NCBI RefSeq assembly: GCF_900580865.1
Contig: NZ_UTBZ01000001.1
Location: 496,001-560,000, forward strand
DNA length: 64,000 bases
Source: Pseudomonas viridiflava
Lineage (GTDB): Bacteria > Pseudomonadota > Gammaproteobacteria > Pseudomonadales > Pseudomonadaceae
Direction: 5' to 3'
Shown here: piece by piece, positions 1 to 10,558 of the stretch
How the letters are laid out: every line of letters begins with the position of its first letter
Position numbering within the stretch: the first letter of the stretch is position 1
The notes under the pieces: generated by a model
The model's input: the letters and a program-made list of their open reading frames with translations, nothing else
The model's database searches: none
What the model was told of the DNA's origin: nothing
Made by a program: the position numbers and the translations under genes

Positions 1-637
1 CCAACTCCAGCGGATCGCTGAAACCGTCGATGCTCAGTTGCCGGGCCTGGCGGAACGCATCACGCGATTGCTCCAGCGCCTCGACCGCATCCCCGCCTTC
101 GCTGCTCATGGCAAACCAGGTACGGCCCTTCGAATACGCCGCCCACGTGCTGCGCAACGGACGCTGATCTGCCGGCAGGGCCAGCAGCTTGTTGAAATAC
201 TCGACCGCGAGTTGATGATCGCCCGTGGCAAACGCCACCGCACCGGCCACGTACAAACGGATTTCCGCCGGCAGGCTGGCGCCCTGCGCCTCGACCTGAC
301 GCGCATCGGTCAGGCCGCGCAGTTGTTTGATCAACGCTTGCTGCTCAACGCTCAGTCCGGCCTGTTCAGCCTTTTCCCGAGCCTCGGCCGCCGCGTTTTC
401 CTCGCCGTACATATCGTTGGGATTGTGCGTCGCCGCGGTGACGTTCTTCAGCCCGGCGATGGTTTTGCCGAGGCGGCTGAGTTCGAAGTTGAAGTTGCCC
501 TCAGGCAGATCCGCGAGAGTCTGCCCGCGATTGTCGAGCAGGCGCATCGGGAAATCCGGCCCGCAGGCCAATGCCGAACCCAGCGGCAAGCAGAGGCTCA
601 GGCAGAGCAGATGGCGGGGCCAGTTACGGGTCAACAT
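1..637 (-). CDS. exported protein of unknown function, TPR-like (partial, C-terminus beyond window)
   Basis: The reading frame opens with ATG at 637 and stays open to base 1, so about 212 N-terminal residues are present. The first 24 residues form a signal peptide with an ALA-Cys junction at the likely cleavage site; this fits signal peptidase I better than a lipobox. Residues around 130-200 are helical and alanine/leucine-rich with a TPR-like look (for example AVEYFNKLLALP). The start overlaps the end of the upstream lipoprotein gene by 14 bases, so the two are probably co-translated. I do not recognise the family. A role as an envelope protein working with the lipoprotein is inferred only from the overlap. 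Confidence 0.7.
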   Translation of the reverse strand, partial: MLTRNWPRHLLCLSLCLPLGSALACGPDFPMRLLDNRGQTLADLPEGNFNFELSRLGKTIAGLKNVTAATHNPNDMYGEENAAAEAREKAEQAGLSVEQQALIKQLRGLTDARQVEAQGASLPAEIRLYVAGAVAFATGDHQLAVEYFNKLLALPADQRPLRSTWAAYSKGRTWFAMSSEGGDAVEALEQSRDAFRQARQLSIDGFSDPLEL

Positions 638-1808
638 GCGAACCTCCTTGATCAATATTTGCGCAACGCGCCCAACCGATAGCGCGTTGTCCGCCCGCCG
701 GTGAACGGCCGTCGTGCAGGCGGGTGAAGGTAAGCAGATCCGGGCTTTGTTGCAACGAGTAACCGGCGAGTGCATCGGCGCCTTCACAACTTTGCGCCTT
801 GAGGGTGATCCGCGCAGGCCAGGCACTGTCCAGGTTGCCGGGATTGTCGAGCGTGATGTCGTAGAGACCGTCGTGTTCGCTCAACGTCACGCCGAGCTGG
901 CTGACGAGTTGATCACCCCGGGCCACCGCACGCAGGGTGGTCAGACTCCAGGCACGACGATCATTGACCAGCGGCAAGCGAAACCAGATCAGCCCGGCCA
1001 GATGCGCCGGCGGGTCTTCGCGCAGGGTCTTGCCGAGTAGGCTCAACTGCAGCGGATCGGCGAGTAACTCCTGACGCTCACCGCCGCGCTCAAGTTGCAC
1101 TTCGCTTTCCACCACCGGCGCCCCGCCGTCATCGGGCAACAGCGCAACGCCGTAAGCCGGCAGCGCCAGATAGAACGGCTTGTCAGTGATACCTGCCCAA
1201 GCCTTGGCCCACTTCAACGCCTGATCAGGATCGAACAGACCGCGACGCGGATCACTGACGGCGTGCACTTGCAGCACGCTGCTGTCGACGGTTTGCAGGA
1301 GTTCGGGCAATTGCGCACTGCCGAGCCAGGCCGGCAGTGCCGTGATGCTCAAGGGTAGATTCGTCGGTAAGGCCGAGCGCAGATGTTTGAGAAATTCAGC
1401 GTACGCCGGCAACCGCGCATTACCCGCATCATGGTCGATTTCGACGCCTCTCAGCGTCAGGCCTTGCGTTTGCCAATCGGCAAGCACCTGCAGAATCTGC
1501 GCGGTGACCTGATCCTGATCCAGCGACTTGATCTGGCCGTCCAAGCGAATCACCGCGATCAAAGGGCGTCCATCCGCTTTCAATAACGGCGCATCGATTC
1601 GTGCGCGGCTCCATCCGGCGTTGGGGAAGGCTTGCAGGGCAAGGACGCGCAGCGTCGAGAAATCCTGGCGACTGTCACGCAGCGCCGCCTCGTGGGCCGG
1701 TGTCCATTGGCGTTGCCAGATGTAGAGTTGTTGGTCGAGGGGTGGGGCGGCGCGTTGCTCGCAACCCGACAGCAACACGCCCAAAAACAGACCGACAATA
1801 AACCGCAT
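624..1808 (-). CDS. DUF3142-type lipoprotein
   Basis: A 394-residue protein. I chose the ATG at 1808 because it opens a lipoprotein signal peptide (MRFIVGLFLGVLLSGC, lipobox LSGC, lipidated Cys16); an upstream in-frame start would bury the signal. The body resembles DUF3142 proteins, which have a predicted TIM-barrel glycoside-hydrolase-like fold: it has an early core with LDGQIKSLDQDQV, then a GVEIDHDAG strand with acidic residues and a LPAYGVALLPDDG segment. No biochemical role is established for the family, so a sugar-related role in the envelope is only suggested by the fold and by the polysaccharide genes nearby. The gene overlaps the next exported-protein gene by 14 bases. Confidence 0.75.
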   Translation of the reverse strand: MRFIVGLFLGVLLSGCEQRAAPPLDQQLYIWQRQWTPAHEAALRDSRQDFSTLRVLALQAFPNAGWSRARIDAPLLKADGRPLIAVIRLDGQIKSLDQDQVTAQILQVLADWQTQGLTLRGVEIDHDAGNARLPAYAEFLKHLRSALPTNLPLSITALPAWLGSAQLPELLQTVDSSVLQVHAVSDPRRGLFDPDQALKWAKAWAGITDKPFYLALPAYGVALLPDDGGAPVVESEVQLERGGERQELLADPLQLSLLGKTLREDPPAHLAGLIWFRLPLVNDRRAWSLTTLRAVARGDQLVSQLGVTLSEHDGLYDITLDNPGNLDSAWPARITLKAQSCEGADALAGYSLQQSPDLLTFTRLHDGRSPAGGQRAIGWARCANIDQGGSHVDP

Positions 1809-1852
1809 ACCTTCCAACCCCTGACACCACGAGGCTGCAAGGTTACACAAAT

Positions 1853-1950
1853 CCCTGTGGGAGCGAGCCTGCTCGCGAAAACGTTGTGTCATTCAACCAT
1901 GATGTCGACTGAAACGGCCTCTTCGCGAGCAGGCTCACTCCCACAGGGGA
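1853..1950. repeat. REPIN (two inverted REP sequences)
   Basis: A palindromic element. The left arm, CCCTGTGGGAGCGAGCCTGC and onwards, starts at 1853, and the complementary arm ends at 1950; the arms are separated by about 42 bp. The right arm carries one substitution (CTCACTCCCAC). The same arm sequence and a similar spacer (TGATGT, GACTGA) recur at 16243 and 24229, so the whole unit is a dispersed repeat. It lies between the methyltransferase and lipoprotein genes and could form a stable hairpin in read-through mRNA. Confidence 0.9.
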
Positions 1951-1956
1951 AGGTGT

Positions 1957-2784
1957 TCAGGGTTTACGGGCAATGATCACCTGGCTTTTCGCAACAACGG
2001 CATCCAGCGCCTGTTTGATCTGCGCGCCGCGCGGCGAGTCCAGCACCGCTTGCCAGGTGTCGGCCCAGTGATTGAGCAGCGGATGATCCGGGTTACTGAA
2101 ATCGACCTTGGCTTCCCAGAACAGCAACATCCACATTGACCAGTAAAACCCGTATTGGCTGTGGCTGATGATCTCCAGCCCCGCTTCACTGACCATCGCC
2201 TTGAACTGCTCTTCGCTGATGATGCGAATGTGATTGGGCTTCTGGAAATACTCGGCCGCGGCGATATCTTTTTGCAGGTCTTCGGAGCTTGGGTGTGGCA
2301 CGCTCAGCAAGTACAGAGCGCCAGGCTTGCCGACGCGAACCAGTTCGGCAAGGAACTGCGCCGGGTCGTCGACGTGTTCGATGACTTCCGTGGACACCAC
2401 ACGCGTGGCTGTGCCGTCGGCAATCGGCAGCGGGTTGCAGTCGGTGACGTGGCATTCGATATCCCGTGCTGGCGTATCGCTGAGACGCTGACGGGTCGCT
2501 TCGACCTTCGCTGCGTCGATGTCGGCAATGATGATTTTCGCCCCACGCATGCCGCAGAAATGCACGTTGCCGCCATCACCGCAGCCGACGTCGAGCAGGG
2601 TGTCATCGGCGGTCACCGGAAAGCCTTTGAACAGCTCGCCGGTTTCCTGGTTGAACCAGCCACTGAGCATCGCATCGTGCAGGCCGAGCATGTACGGATC
2701 GGTCTTCTCGGCGACCGCCGCGACAGGCTGCGCGGCGGCCGGAGCAGGCGTGCCCGCCGTGAGTTTCTTCAAAAGGCTCAGCAT
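1957..2784 (-). CDS. class I SAM-dependent methyltransferase
   Basis: A 275-residue Rossmann-fold methyltransferase. SAM-binding motif I is LDVGCGDGG at residues 64-72, an acidic residue follows in IIADID, and EVIEHVDDP is the post-motif typical of the Methyltransf_11/UbiE-like group. The first 30 residues are Ala/Pro-rich and probably disordered. Its start overlaps the acyltransferase gene by 7 bases, and it is the last gene of a four-gene minus-strand unit diverging from the D-rhamnan operon. In P. aeruginosa the equivalent position (PA5455-PA5459) holds two glycosyltransferases, an acyltransferase and methyltransferases needed for the common antigen. Methylation of the polysaccharide end is therefore the likely job; the exact substrate is inferred. 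Confidence 0.85.
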   Translation of the reverse strand: MLSLLKKLTAGTPAPAAAQPVAAVAEKTDPYMLGLHDAMLSGWFNQETGELFKGFPVTADDTLLDVGCGDGGNVHFCGMRGAKIIIADIDAAKVEATRQRLSDTPARDIECHVTDCNPLPIADGTATRVVSTEVIEHVDDPAQFLAELVRVGKPGALYLLSVPHPSSEDLQKDIAAAEYFQKPNHIRIISEEQFKAMVSEAGLEIISHSQYGFYWSMWMLLFWEAKVDFSNPDHPLLNHWADTWQAVLDSPRGAQIKQALDAVVAKSQVIIARKP

Positions 2785-3932
2785 GAGGTGGCTCCAGAGG
2801 ATGGGATGGCGGTTCGGGACGTGCCGAGGCGTTTGACCAATGCTGCGCCACGGTTGCGCATCGGCATTTCGATAACGCGGTAATTCAGTTCGCTGAGAAG
2901 CACGATCAGGCCGAACGCCAGCAACAATGTGACGATCGGATGTCCGGCGGGGCTGGGCAAACCGGCGTTCTGCAAACGGAAGATCAGTTCACGCACCAGT
3001 TGATAGGCCGGAATGTGGATCAGGTACATACCGTAGGAGCGACTGCCGACCCACGCCAGCACACGCTGCACAGCACCGGCAGGCATCAGGTAGTCGCGGT
3101 TGTACGAAGCGATCCACACGAGCAAGGCGCCGAGTACGGCAATCGAGCCGATGCGGTAAGGGGCAAAGGTAAAACGGTCGGTGGCCATGAAGCTCAACAG
3201 TGATCCGATGGCGATCAACGCCGCAATTGCGGCCCACGGTCGACGCAAGAAGGTCGGCTCCCAGCGTTGATAACCCGGCTGCGCGCTCCACATCGCCAAC
3301 AACACGCCGAGTGCCAGCGCGTCTGTGCGCACGACCATCAGCAACGGCGTGCGCACGGTCAGAATCTGCACCGCCACCAGCGCCAGCAATGCCCAGACCA
3401 GACGCTGGCGAAACAGCAGAATCAACAGCGGGAACAGCAGATAAAATTGCTCCTCCAGCACCAGGCTCCAGTAAACGAAACTGCTGCCGTATTCGTAATG
3501 AAAGAAGCTGTCGGCAAAACGGAAGTTCGCGTACTGCAGCACCCCGGCCAGCGTCGCTTGCAGGTTCGCGGACAGCGTCCCGAACGCGCCGGAACGGTTG
3601 AGAAAAACGCAGGCCAGCAGCATCAGCGCCAGCCACAACCAGGCCGAAGGCAACAGGCGAAACGCCCGGCGCAGCCAGAAATTGCGCGTTTGCTGCCAAT
3701 ATTCCCGGCGAGTCGTACAGCCTTGCAGCGTCGGAATCAGGCTACGGGCGATGACAAAACCGGAAATCGCGAAGAACAGATCGACTCCCCACCACGGCTG
3801 CGCCCAGCCATGAATCTTCTCCAGCAACGGCACCGGGTCGGTGAACAGGCTGCCCTGCAGATGGTGGAACAGCACGCCCAGCACGGCAATGGCGCGCAGG
3901 ACTTCAATGTCCATGATCCGTTTGCTGGTCAT
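2778..3932 (-). CDS. membrane acyltransferase, acyltransferase-3 (OafA) family
   Basis: A 384-residue integral membrane protein with about ten hydrophobic segments. The N-terminus has the acyltransferase-3 signature of an Arg followed by a His at the start of the first helix (R13 and H23 in DIEVLRAIAVLGVLFHHL), and the FFAISGFVIARSL segment is typical. Family members O-acylate sugars in the periplasm or at the membrane, usually with acetyl groups. It overlaps the upstream glycosyltransferase gene by 4 bases and the downstream methyltransferase gene by 7, so it is in the same operon. O-acetylation of the D-rhamnan or its terminal sugars is the probable role; no periplasmic SGNH domain is present. 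Confidence 0.85.
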   Translation of the reverse strand: MTSKRIMDIEVLRAIAVLGVLFHHLQGSLFTDPVPLLEKIHGWAQPWWGVDLFFAISGFVIARSLIPTLQGCTTRREYWQQTRNFWLRRAFRLLPSAWLWLALMLLACVFLNRSGAFGTLSANLQATLAGVLQYANFRFADSFFHYEYGSSFVYWSLVLEEQFYLLFPLLILLFRQRLVWALLALVAVQILTVRTPLLMVVRTDALALGVLLAMWSAQPGYQRWEPTFLRRPWAAIAALIAIGSLLSFMATDRFTFAPYRIGSIAVLGALLVWIASYNRDYLMPAGAVQRVLAWVGSRSYGMYLIHIPAYQLVRELIFRLQNAGLPSPAGHPIVTLLLAFGLIVLLSELNYRVIEMPMRNRGAALVKRLGTSRTAIPSSGATSC

Positions 3933-5230
3933 GCTTCAGGGGCTTCCATGGCCACTGCGCATTGTTCGAACAATTGCGCGAGGAACACCTGTAAACGTTG
4001 TTCGGCCACGGCCTGACTGCAGAAACCTTGCAGACTGCTGACGGCTTGCGCCGACATCTGTGCGTAACGCGCCGGGTAGTTTTTCGCCACCTCGTAACTG
4101 GCTTTGTAGGCTGCACACAACGACGCCCAATTGGTCACATAACGCACGGTGCGAAAGGCCCGGCGCGGGTCGTGCGGCCAAGCGGTCAGTTCGTCGGTTG
4201 ACTCGATCAGAAAGGCATTGTCGGCGCTCAGGTAATCGATCATTGCCGTGGTGCGCGGCGCCACCGCCGGTTTGCCGCAGGACATGAACTCCATCAATGG
4301 CAAACACTGACCTTCACCATACGAAGTGTTGACCACGTAACGGGTGGCCTGCACCAACCGCTCATAATCCGGATCGGCAAGGTAGCCATAGATCAACACG
4401 ATGCGGCAGCGGTAGGACTGGTTTTTGTACAGGTGGTGGAGGATGTCGCTGAGGGCTTCTTCGGCATCGTGGTGGGTCAGTTTCAGCACCAGCGTGGCAT
4501 CTTCGACGTCGCGAAAACTCACACAGAAAGCGCTGAGCATGTCTTCCCAGTTCTTGCGCCCGTCGCCGGGATTGAACACCGAGGTGTACACCACACCGTC
4601 GAGCAACAGTTCCTGCTCGGTGACCGGCGCGGTGAAATCGATGCCGGCGCCACTGCGCAAATGGGCCGGGCCGAACGCATTCAGATCAAGCGTGCGACTG
4701 TCCGCCACCAGCCCTTTAATCGTCAGGCGCAACGGCTCCGTCGTGGTTTGCTCCTGCAACTGCGAACCGCGTGCGGCAAAGCGATCCCACACCGGCGCCG
4801 GCACCGCAATTATCGGGTAGTCATCCGCCATCGCTTCGCGCACAGCGTTCACTGTGTAACTGGAATGGGTGATCGCTGCGCCGCAGGCTGCCAGCACCGT
4901 GCGCCAGTCGTTGCGCGGTTCACCGGCAAACGGCTCGTTGGGGATGGTGCTGAATTCCCACGCAAACACCGGCAACGTCGGACACGCCAGGTGCACCGGG
5001 GTGCGATGCGGCGGCGAGAACGACAGAAATACACACGGCTCGCCACGGCTCAGACATTCCAGGTACAGCGCATCGACCTCGGCTTGCGGATCGAGCACTT
5101 CCACCACCCGCCCGAGTCGTTCGAGTACCGGACGATATTCCTTGAGCACAAAGTAGTAGCTGTACTCCGAACGCCCGAGGTTCTGCGCGATGGTGTGGTG
5201 GTTGGTTTCCGAGTGAATGATGATCAGCAT
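3929..5230 (-). CDS. glycosyltransferase, GT4-like (shorter of two tandem paralogues)
   Basis: A 433-residue cytoplasmic glycosyltransferase. The C-terminal half has a GT-B donor-binding fold: VFNPGDGRKNW starts the second Rossmann domain, followed by GYLADPDYERLVQAT and the EGQCLPLMEFMSCGKP loop that carries the E-x7-E-like donor motif. The N-terminus (GRSEYSYYFVLKEYRPVLER) nearly repeats that of the gene immediately upstream, so the two are paralogues. It overlaps that gene by 7 bases and the acyltransferase by 4. By position it corresponds to the PA5455/PA5456 pair of P. aeruginosa, required for normal common antigen. The sugar it transfers cannot be read from the sequence. Confidence 0.85.
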   Translation of the reverse strand: MLIIIHSETNHHTIAQNLGRSEYSYYFVLKEYRPVLERLGRVVEVLDPQAEVDALYLECLSRGEPCVFLSFSPPHRTPVHLACPTLPVFAWEFSTIPNEPFAGEPRNDWRTVLAACGAAITHSSYTVNAVREAMADDYPIIAVPAPVWDRFAARGSQLQEQTTTEPLRLTIKGLVADSRTLDLNAFGPAHLRSGAGIDFTAPVTEQELLLDGVVYTSVFNPGDGRKNWEDMLSAFCVSFRDVEDATLVLKLTHHDAEEALSDILHHLYKNQSYRCRIVLIYGYLADPDYERLVQATRYVVNTSYGEGQCLPLMEFMSCGKPAVAPRTTAMIDYLSADNAFLIESTDELTAWPHDPRRAFRTVRYVTNWASLCAAYKASYEVAKNYPARYAQMSAQAVSSLQGFCSQAVAEQRLQVFLAQLFEQCAVAMEAPEA

Positions 5231-6801
5231 GAGGCGTTATCCGTCACGGTCGCGGCATCGGCAGCCCTGGGTGCCAGCGCGAAAAAGTCCGCCATGCGTT
5301 TTTGCACCGGGGCGAACGCGCAGTAATCGTGCATGCGATCGATGGCGGCCATGGACATCCGCTGATAATCCTGAGGCCGGGTCCTGGCCATCCGATAGCT
5401 GTGTTCGTAGGCGTTTTTCAACGAGCCCCAGTCCGGGCGATGACGCAATGTGCGGTAGATGATGCGGGTGTCCTGCGGCCAGATCGTCAGCTCTTCGCTG
5501 GACTTGATCACGAAGGCCACCGAGTCATCGATGTAGTCTTCCATCGCCGTGTGATCGGGGGCAATCACCGGTTTGCCGCTGGACATGAACTCCATCAGTG
5601 GCAGGCACAGCCCTTCACAGCGCGAGGCGTTCACGTAGAAACTTGCGGCCTGATACAGCCTGGCGTACTGCGCGTCGTCGAGATAACCGTGCATCACCAC
5701 CACCCGGCAGGCGAACGGCGTGAGTTGCGCAAGCAATGTCATCAACTCGCTGTAGTAGGAAGCCAGATCGTTCTGGGTAATCTTCAACACAAGCGTCGCG
5801 TCGGACGTTTCGCGAAACGCCCAACAGAACGCGGTGATCAGTTGATGCCAGTTCTTGCGGCCATCCTTGGGGTTGAACACGGTGACGTACACCACACCAT
5901 CGACCGTGGTTTCGACCACCGAAGTGGTGTCCGGCAAGTTCAGCATCACCGGTTCGACTACAGGCACCGGCAGCGGCCCGCACACAGCCGGCAGACGCTG
6001 TTCGAGCCAGCCGTGCAGCGTGTCCGGCACCAGATCGCGAATGCCTTCCCAATACCAGTGATAGAGAAACTTAACCCGTGGCACCGGCGCTGCCTGCGCG
6101 TGTCCCAGATCCAGCGCCCATAGACGCAGGTAATGCCGGGCAATGACGAAGCGGCGTTTGAGGGTCAGCGGTGGCGGACGTGCGGCTTCGATTTCGGCCG
6201 CCAGCGCGGCTTCCTCTTCAGGCGTGATCGGCGTCGGAATCAGCGCATCGGCGCAGAGGCCGAGGATACGGGTATCGAAAATGCAGCCTTTGATCGCCAG
6301 CGACGTGCCTGGTTTGACCGGCAGACTGAGCGTCTGCTGACGAATCGCCGCGAAGTTTTCCCATAGCGGCGTGGGCAATACCAACACCGGGAAGTCTTCG
6401 CCCATGGCACGGCGAATGGCCCGGGCGGTGTGGCTCGACAGGGTGATAACCCGCCCATGGCGAGCGAGCATCTGCGTCCAGTCCTGGCGCGGGTCGTTGT
6501 CCCATTGCTCGTCAGGAATCGAGTCGAACTCCCACGCCACCACACACACGGTCGGGCATTCGAGGTCGACCAGGGTTTTCTGCGGCGGAGTGAACGACAG
6601 GAAGAGGCTGTCTTCGCCGGCGGCAAGCAGTTGTCGATACAGCGGATCGACATCGGCGGTGGACGACACCACGTGCACATGCCCAAGACTTTCCAGCACC
6701 GGGCGATAGGCTTTGAGCACGAAGTAGTAACTGTATTCCGGACGCCCGAGACTCTGGCCGATGGAACTGTCATTGACGTCCGAGTAAAGAATGAAATTCA
6801 T
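5224..6801 (-). CDS. glycosyltransferase, GT4-like (longer paralogue with inserted segment)
   Basis: A 525-residue glycosyltransferase, first gene of the minus-strand unit. It matches the next gene along both ends: GRPEYSYYFVLKAYRPVLE near the start, then VFNPKDGRKNWHQL and EGLCLPLMEFMSSGKP in the C-terminal donor domain. Between these it carries roughly 90-100 extra residues (about 190-290), rich in Arg and aromatics (LKRRFVIARHYLRLWALDLG, then YHWYWEGIRDLVP), which the shorter paralogue lacks. The start ATG at 6801 faces the 428 bp divergent region shared with rmd. It is likely to add or cap residues of the D-rhamnan, by analogy with PA5455. Confidence 0.85.
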   Translation of the reverse strand: MNFILYSDVNDSSIGQSLGRPEYSYYFVLKAYRPVLESLGHVHVVSSTADVDPLYRQLLAAGEDSLFLSFTPPQKTLVDLECPTVCVVAWEFDSIPDEQWDNDPRQDWTQMLARHGRVITLSSHTARAIRRAMGEDFPVLVLPTPLWENFAAIRQQTLSLPVKPGTSLAIKGCIFDTRILGLCADALIPTPITPEEEAALAAEIEAARPPPLTLKRRFVIARHYLRLWALDLGHAQAAPVPRVKFLYHWYWEGIRDLVPDTLHGWLEQRLPAVCGPLPVPVVEPVMLNLPDTTSVVETTVDGVVYVTVFNPKDGRKNWHQLITAFCWAFRETSDATLVLKITQNDLASYYSELMTLLAQLTPFACRVVVMHGYLDDAQYARLYQAASFYVNASRCEGLCLPLMEFMSSGKPVIAPDHTAMEDYIDDSVAFVIKSSEELTIWPQDTRIIYRTLRHRPDWGSLKNAYEHSYRMARTRPQDYQRMSMAAIDRMHDYCAFAPVQKRMADFFALAPRAADAATVTDNASC

Positions 6802-7229
6802 GGCATCCCACGATGAAGCAGCCGTCCTGGCAACCTCATGCTATGACGACCGGGCGTTGGATCAAGTCGGCAGTGCCGCGACTTGTCCAGCAACCTCAGA
6901 CCCGTCTTCGTTTTTGTTTTAGTGGTCAGTTTCACCCCGTTGCGCTACGCCCACGGCAGACCGGAGGAAATAGCGACGAGGGCCATTCTAAACACATCCA
7001 ACCGGGATCCGGGAACCGCCCGACGGGAATAAATCGTACTAGGCTTACGAGAACTGACCAGTCACGGTTTGGCCTGTTGAAATTGCCGAGCAATTGGCAC
7101 AGATTGACAACAAACAACTACAACAACTGACTTCGCCTGTCTTTTAGCCGGTTTTTCTTTCGGTCTGTCAGACCCTTCCTTAAAGCCTGTGGGAAAGTGG
7201 CGCAAGTTCAAAGACCAAGGGGTCGCTGT
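6802..7229. promoter_or_regulatory. divergent intergenic region between cap-gene operon and D-rhamnan operon
   Basis: These 428 bases hold no convincing gene. They must contain the promoters of both the minus-strand glycosyltransferase operon and the plus-strand rmd operon. A TTGACA hexamer at 7104-7109 is a possible -35 for rmd but has no good -10 at normal spacing. A 9 bp inverted repeat (TGGTCAGTT at 6923-6931, AACTGACCA at 7052-7060) spans the middle and could be a shared operator. Both assignments are inference. Confidence 0.5.
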
Positions 7230-9112
<1,883 letters not shown>

Positions 9113-9115
9113 GCC

Positions 9116-10558
9116 ATGCTGATCCCCGTGATTCTGTCCGGCGGCGCCGGCACCCGTTTGTGGCCGGTGTCCCGCGAGGGCCATCCGAAACCGTTCATGA
9201 ATCTGCCCGACGGCCAGTCGCTGCTGGGCAAGACCTACCAGCGTGCGGCAGCGTTACTCGACGGTTGGGGCGACATTGTCACGGTGACCAACCGCGAGTA
9301 CTACTTCCAGAGCAAGGATCACTATTGCGCCGCCCACGTGTCGCGCCATCGCGGGCATTTCCTGCTGGAGCCGACCGGGCGTAACACGGCGCCGGCCATC
9401 GCTGCGGCGGCGTTGTCGTTGCAAGCACTGCATGGTGATGACGCGATCATGGTGGTGATGCCCGCCGACCATTTGATCGTCAACCAGGACGCGCTGAAAA
9501 CCGCGGTCGAGCACGCGGTCAATCTGGCCAAGGACGGTTATCTGGTGACCTTCGGCGTGATCCCTACAGCACCGGAAACCGGCTTCGGCTACATCGAGAC
9601 CGGCGCCCCGCTGGACGCCAAAGGCGCGGCGAAAGTACAGCGTTTCGTCGAGAAACCCGACCTGCAAACCGCTACGCATTATCTGGAGAGCGGCAACTTC
9701 CTGTGGAATTCGGGAATGTTCTGCTTCACCACCGCCAGCGTGATTGCCGAACTGCAATTGCACGCGCCCGAACTGCTGGAACAGACCCGCGCCTGCATGG
9801 CCGCCAGCGCACCGATCGAAACCGTCGGTTGCCTGCAACAGGAACTGTCGCCGGCGCTGTTCGCTGAAATCACCGACATTTCCATCGACTACGCGTTGAT
9901 GGAGCGTTCGGAAAAAGTCGTCGTCGTACCGGCCGGTTTCGATTGGAGCGACATCGGTTCATGGGGCGCTGTCGCGGCACTGGTGCCGGCCGATGCCGAC
10001 AATAACCGCGCCAGCGGCGAAGCGATCTTCATCGACAGCCACAACAACTTCGTCCAGAGCGAAGGTCGTCTGGTGGCGACGGTGGGTGTGGATAACCTGA
10101 TCGTGGTCGACACCGCCGACGCCGTGCTGGTGGCCCATGCCGACCGTGCGCAGGACGTGCGCCGGGTGGCCAAGCAACTCAAGGACAAATCCCACGAGGC
10201 CTATCGTCTGCATCGTACCGTCAGCCGTCCGTGGGGCACTTACACCGTGCTCGAAGAAGGCCCGCGCTTCAAGATCAAACGCATCGTGGTCAAGCCTGGC
10301 GGCAAGCTCTCGCTGCAAATGCACCATCACCGCAACGAACATTGGGTGGTGGTCGAAGGCATGGCCAAGGTCACCAACAACGGCAGCGGCACAACGCTGG
10401 TAGCCAAGAACGAGTCGACCTTCATCGCCGCCGGTCACAAGCATCGCCTGGAAAACCCCGGCGTGATCGATCTGGTGATCATCGAAGTGCAAAGCGGCGA
10501 ATACCTGGGAGAGGACGACATCGTCCGCTTCGAAGACCAATACGGCAGGACGGATTAA
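9116..10558 (+). CDS. wbpW: mannose-1-phosphate guanylyltransferase / phosphomannose isomerase
   Basis: A 480-residue bifunctional type II enzyme that supplies GDP-mannose for D-rhamnose. The N-terminal nucleotidyltransferase domain has the pyrophosphorylase signature LSGGAGTRLWPVSRE (7-21) and FVEKP. The C-terminal cupin domain has the metal-binding isomerase region with SLQMHHHRNEHWVVVEG. Length matches AlgA/WbpW/ManC proteins. It sits between gmd and wzm with no gap on the 3' side. AlgA of the alginate cluster is the close homologue, but the operon context supports the WbpW role. Confidence 0.94.
   Translation: MLIPVILSGGAGTRLWPVSREGHPKPFMNLPDGQSLLGKTYQRAAALLDGWGDIVTVTNREYYFQSKDHYCAAHVSRHRGHFLLEPTGRNTAPAIAAAALSLQALHGDDAIMVVMPADHLIVNQDALKTAVEHAVNLAKDGYLVTFGVIPTAPETGFGYIETGAPLDAKGAAKVQRFVEKPDLQTATHYLESGNFLWNSGMFCFTTASVIAELQLHAPELLEQTRACMAASAPIETVGCLQQELSPALFAEITDISIDYALMERSEKVVVVPAGFDWSDIGSWGAVAALVPADADNNRASGEAIFIDSHNNFVQSEGRLVATVGVDNLIVVDTADAVLVAHADRAQDVRRVAKQLKDKSHEAYRLHRTVSRPWGTYTVLEEGPRFKIKRIVVKPGGKLSLQMHHHRNEHWVVVEGMAKVTNNGSGTTLVAKNESTFIAAGHKHRLENPGVIDLVIIEVQSGEYLGEDDIVRFEDQYGRTD

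Noticed and set aside
7094..7109. Possible sigma-54 promoter (TTGGCAC...TTGAC) upstream of rmd
   Set aside because: The -12 element lacks GC at the required distance from GG; the spacing is two bases short.
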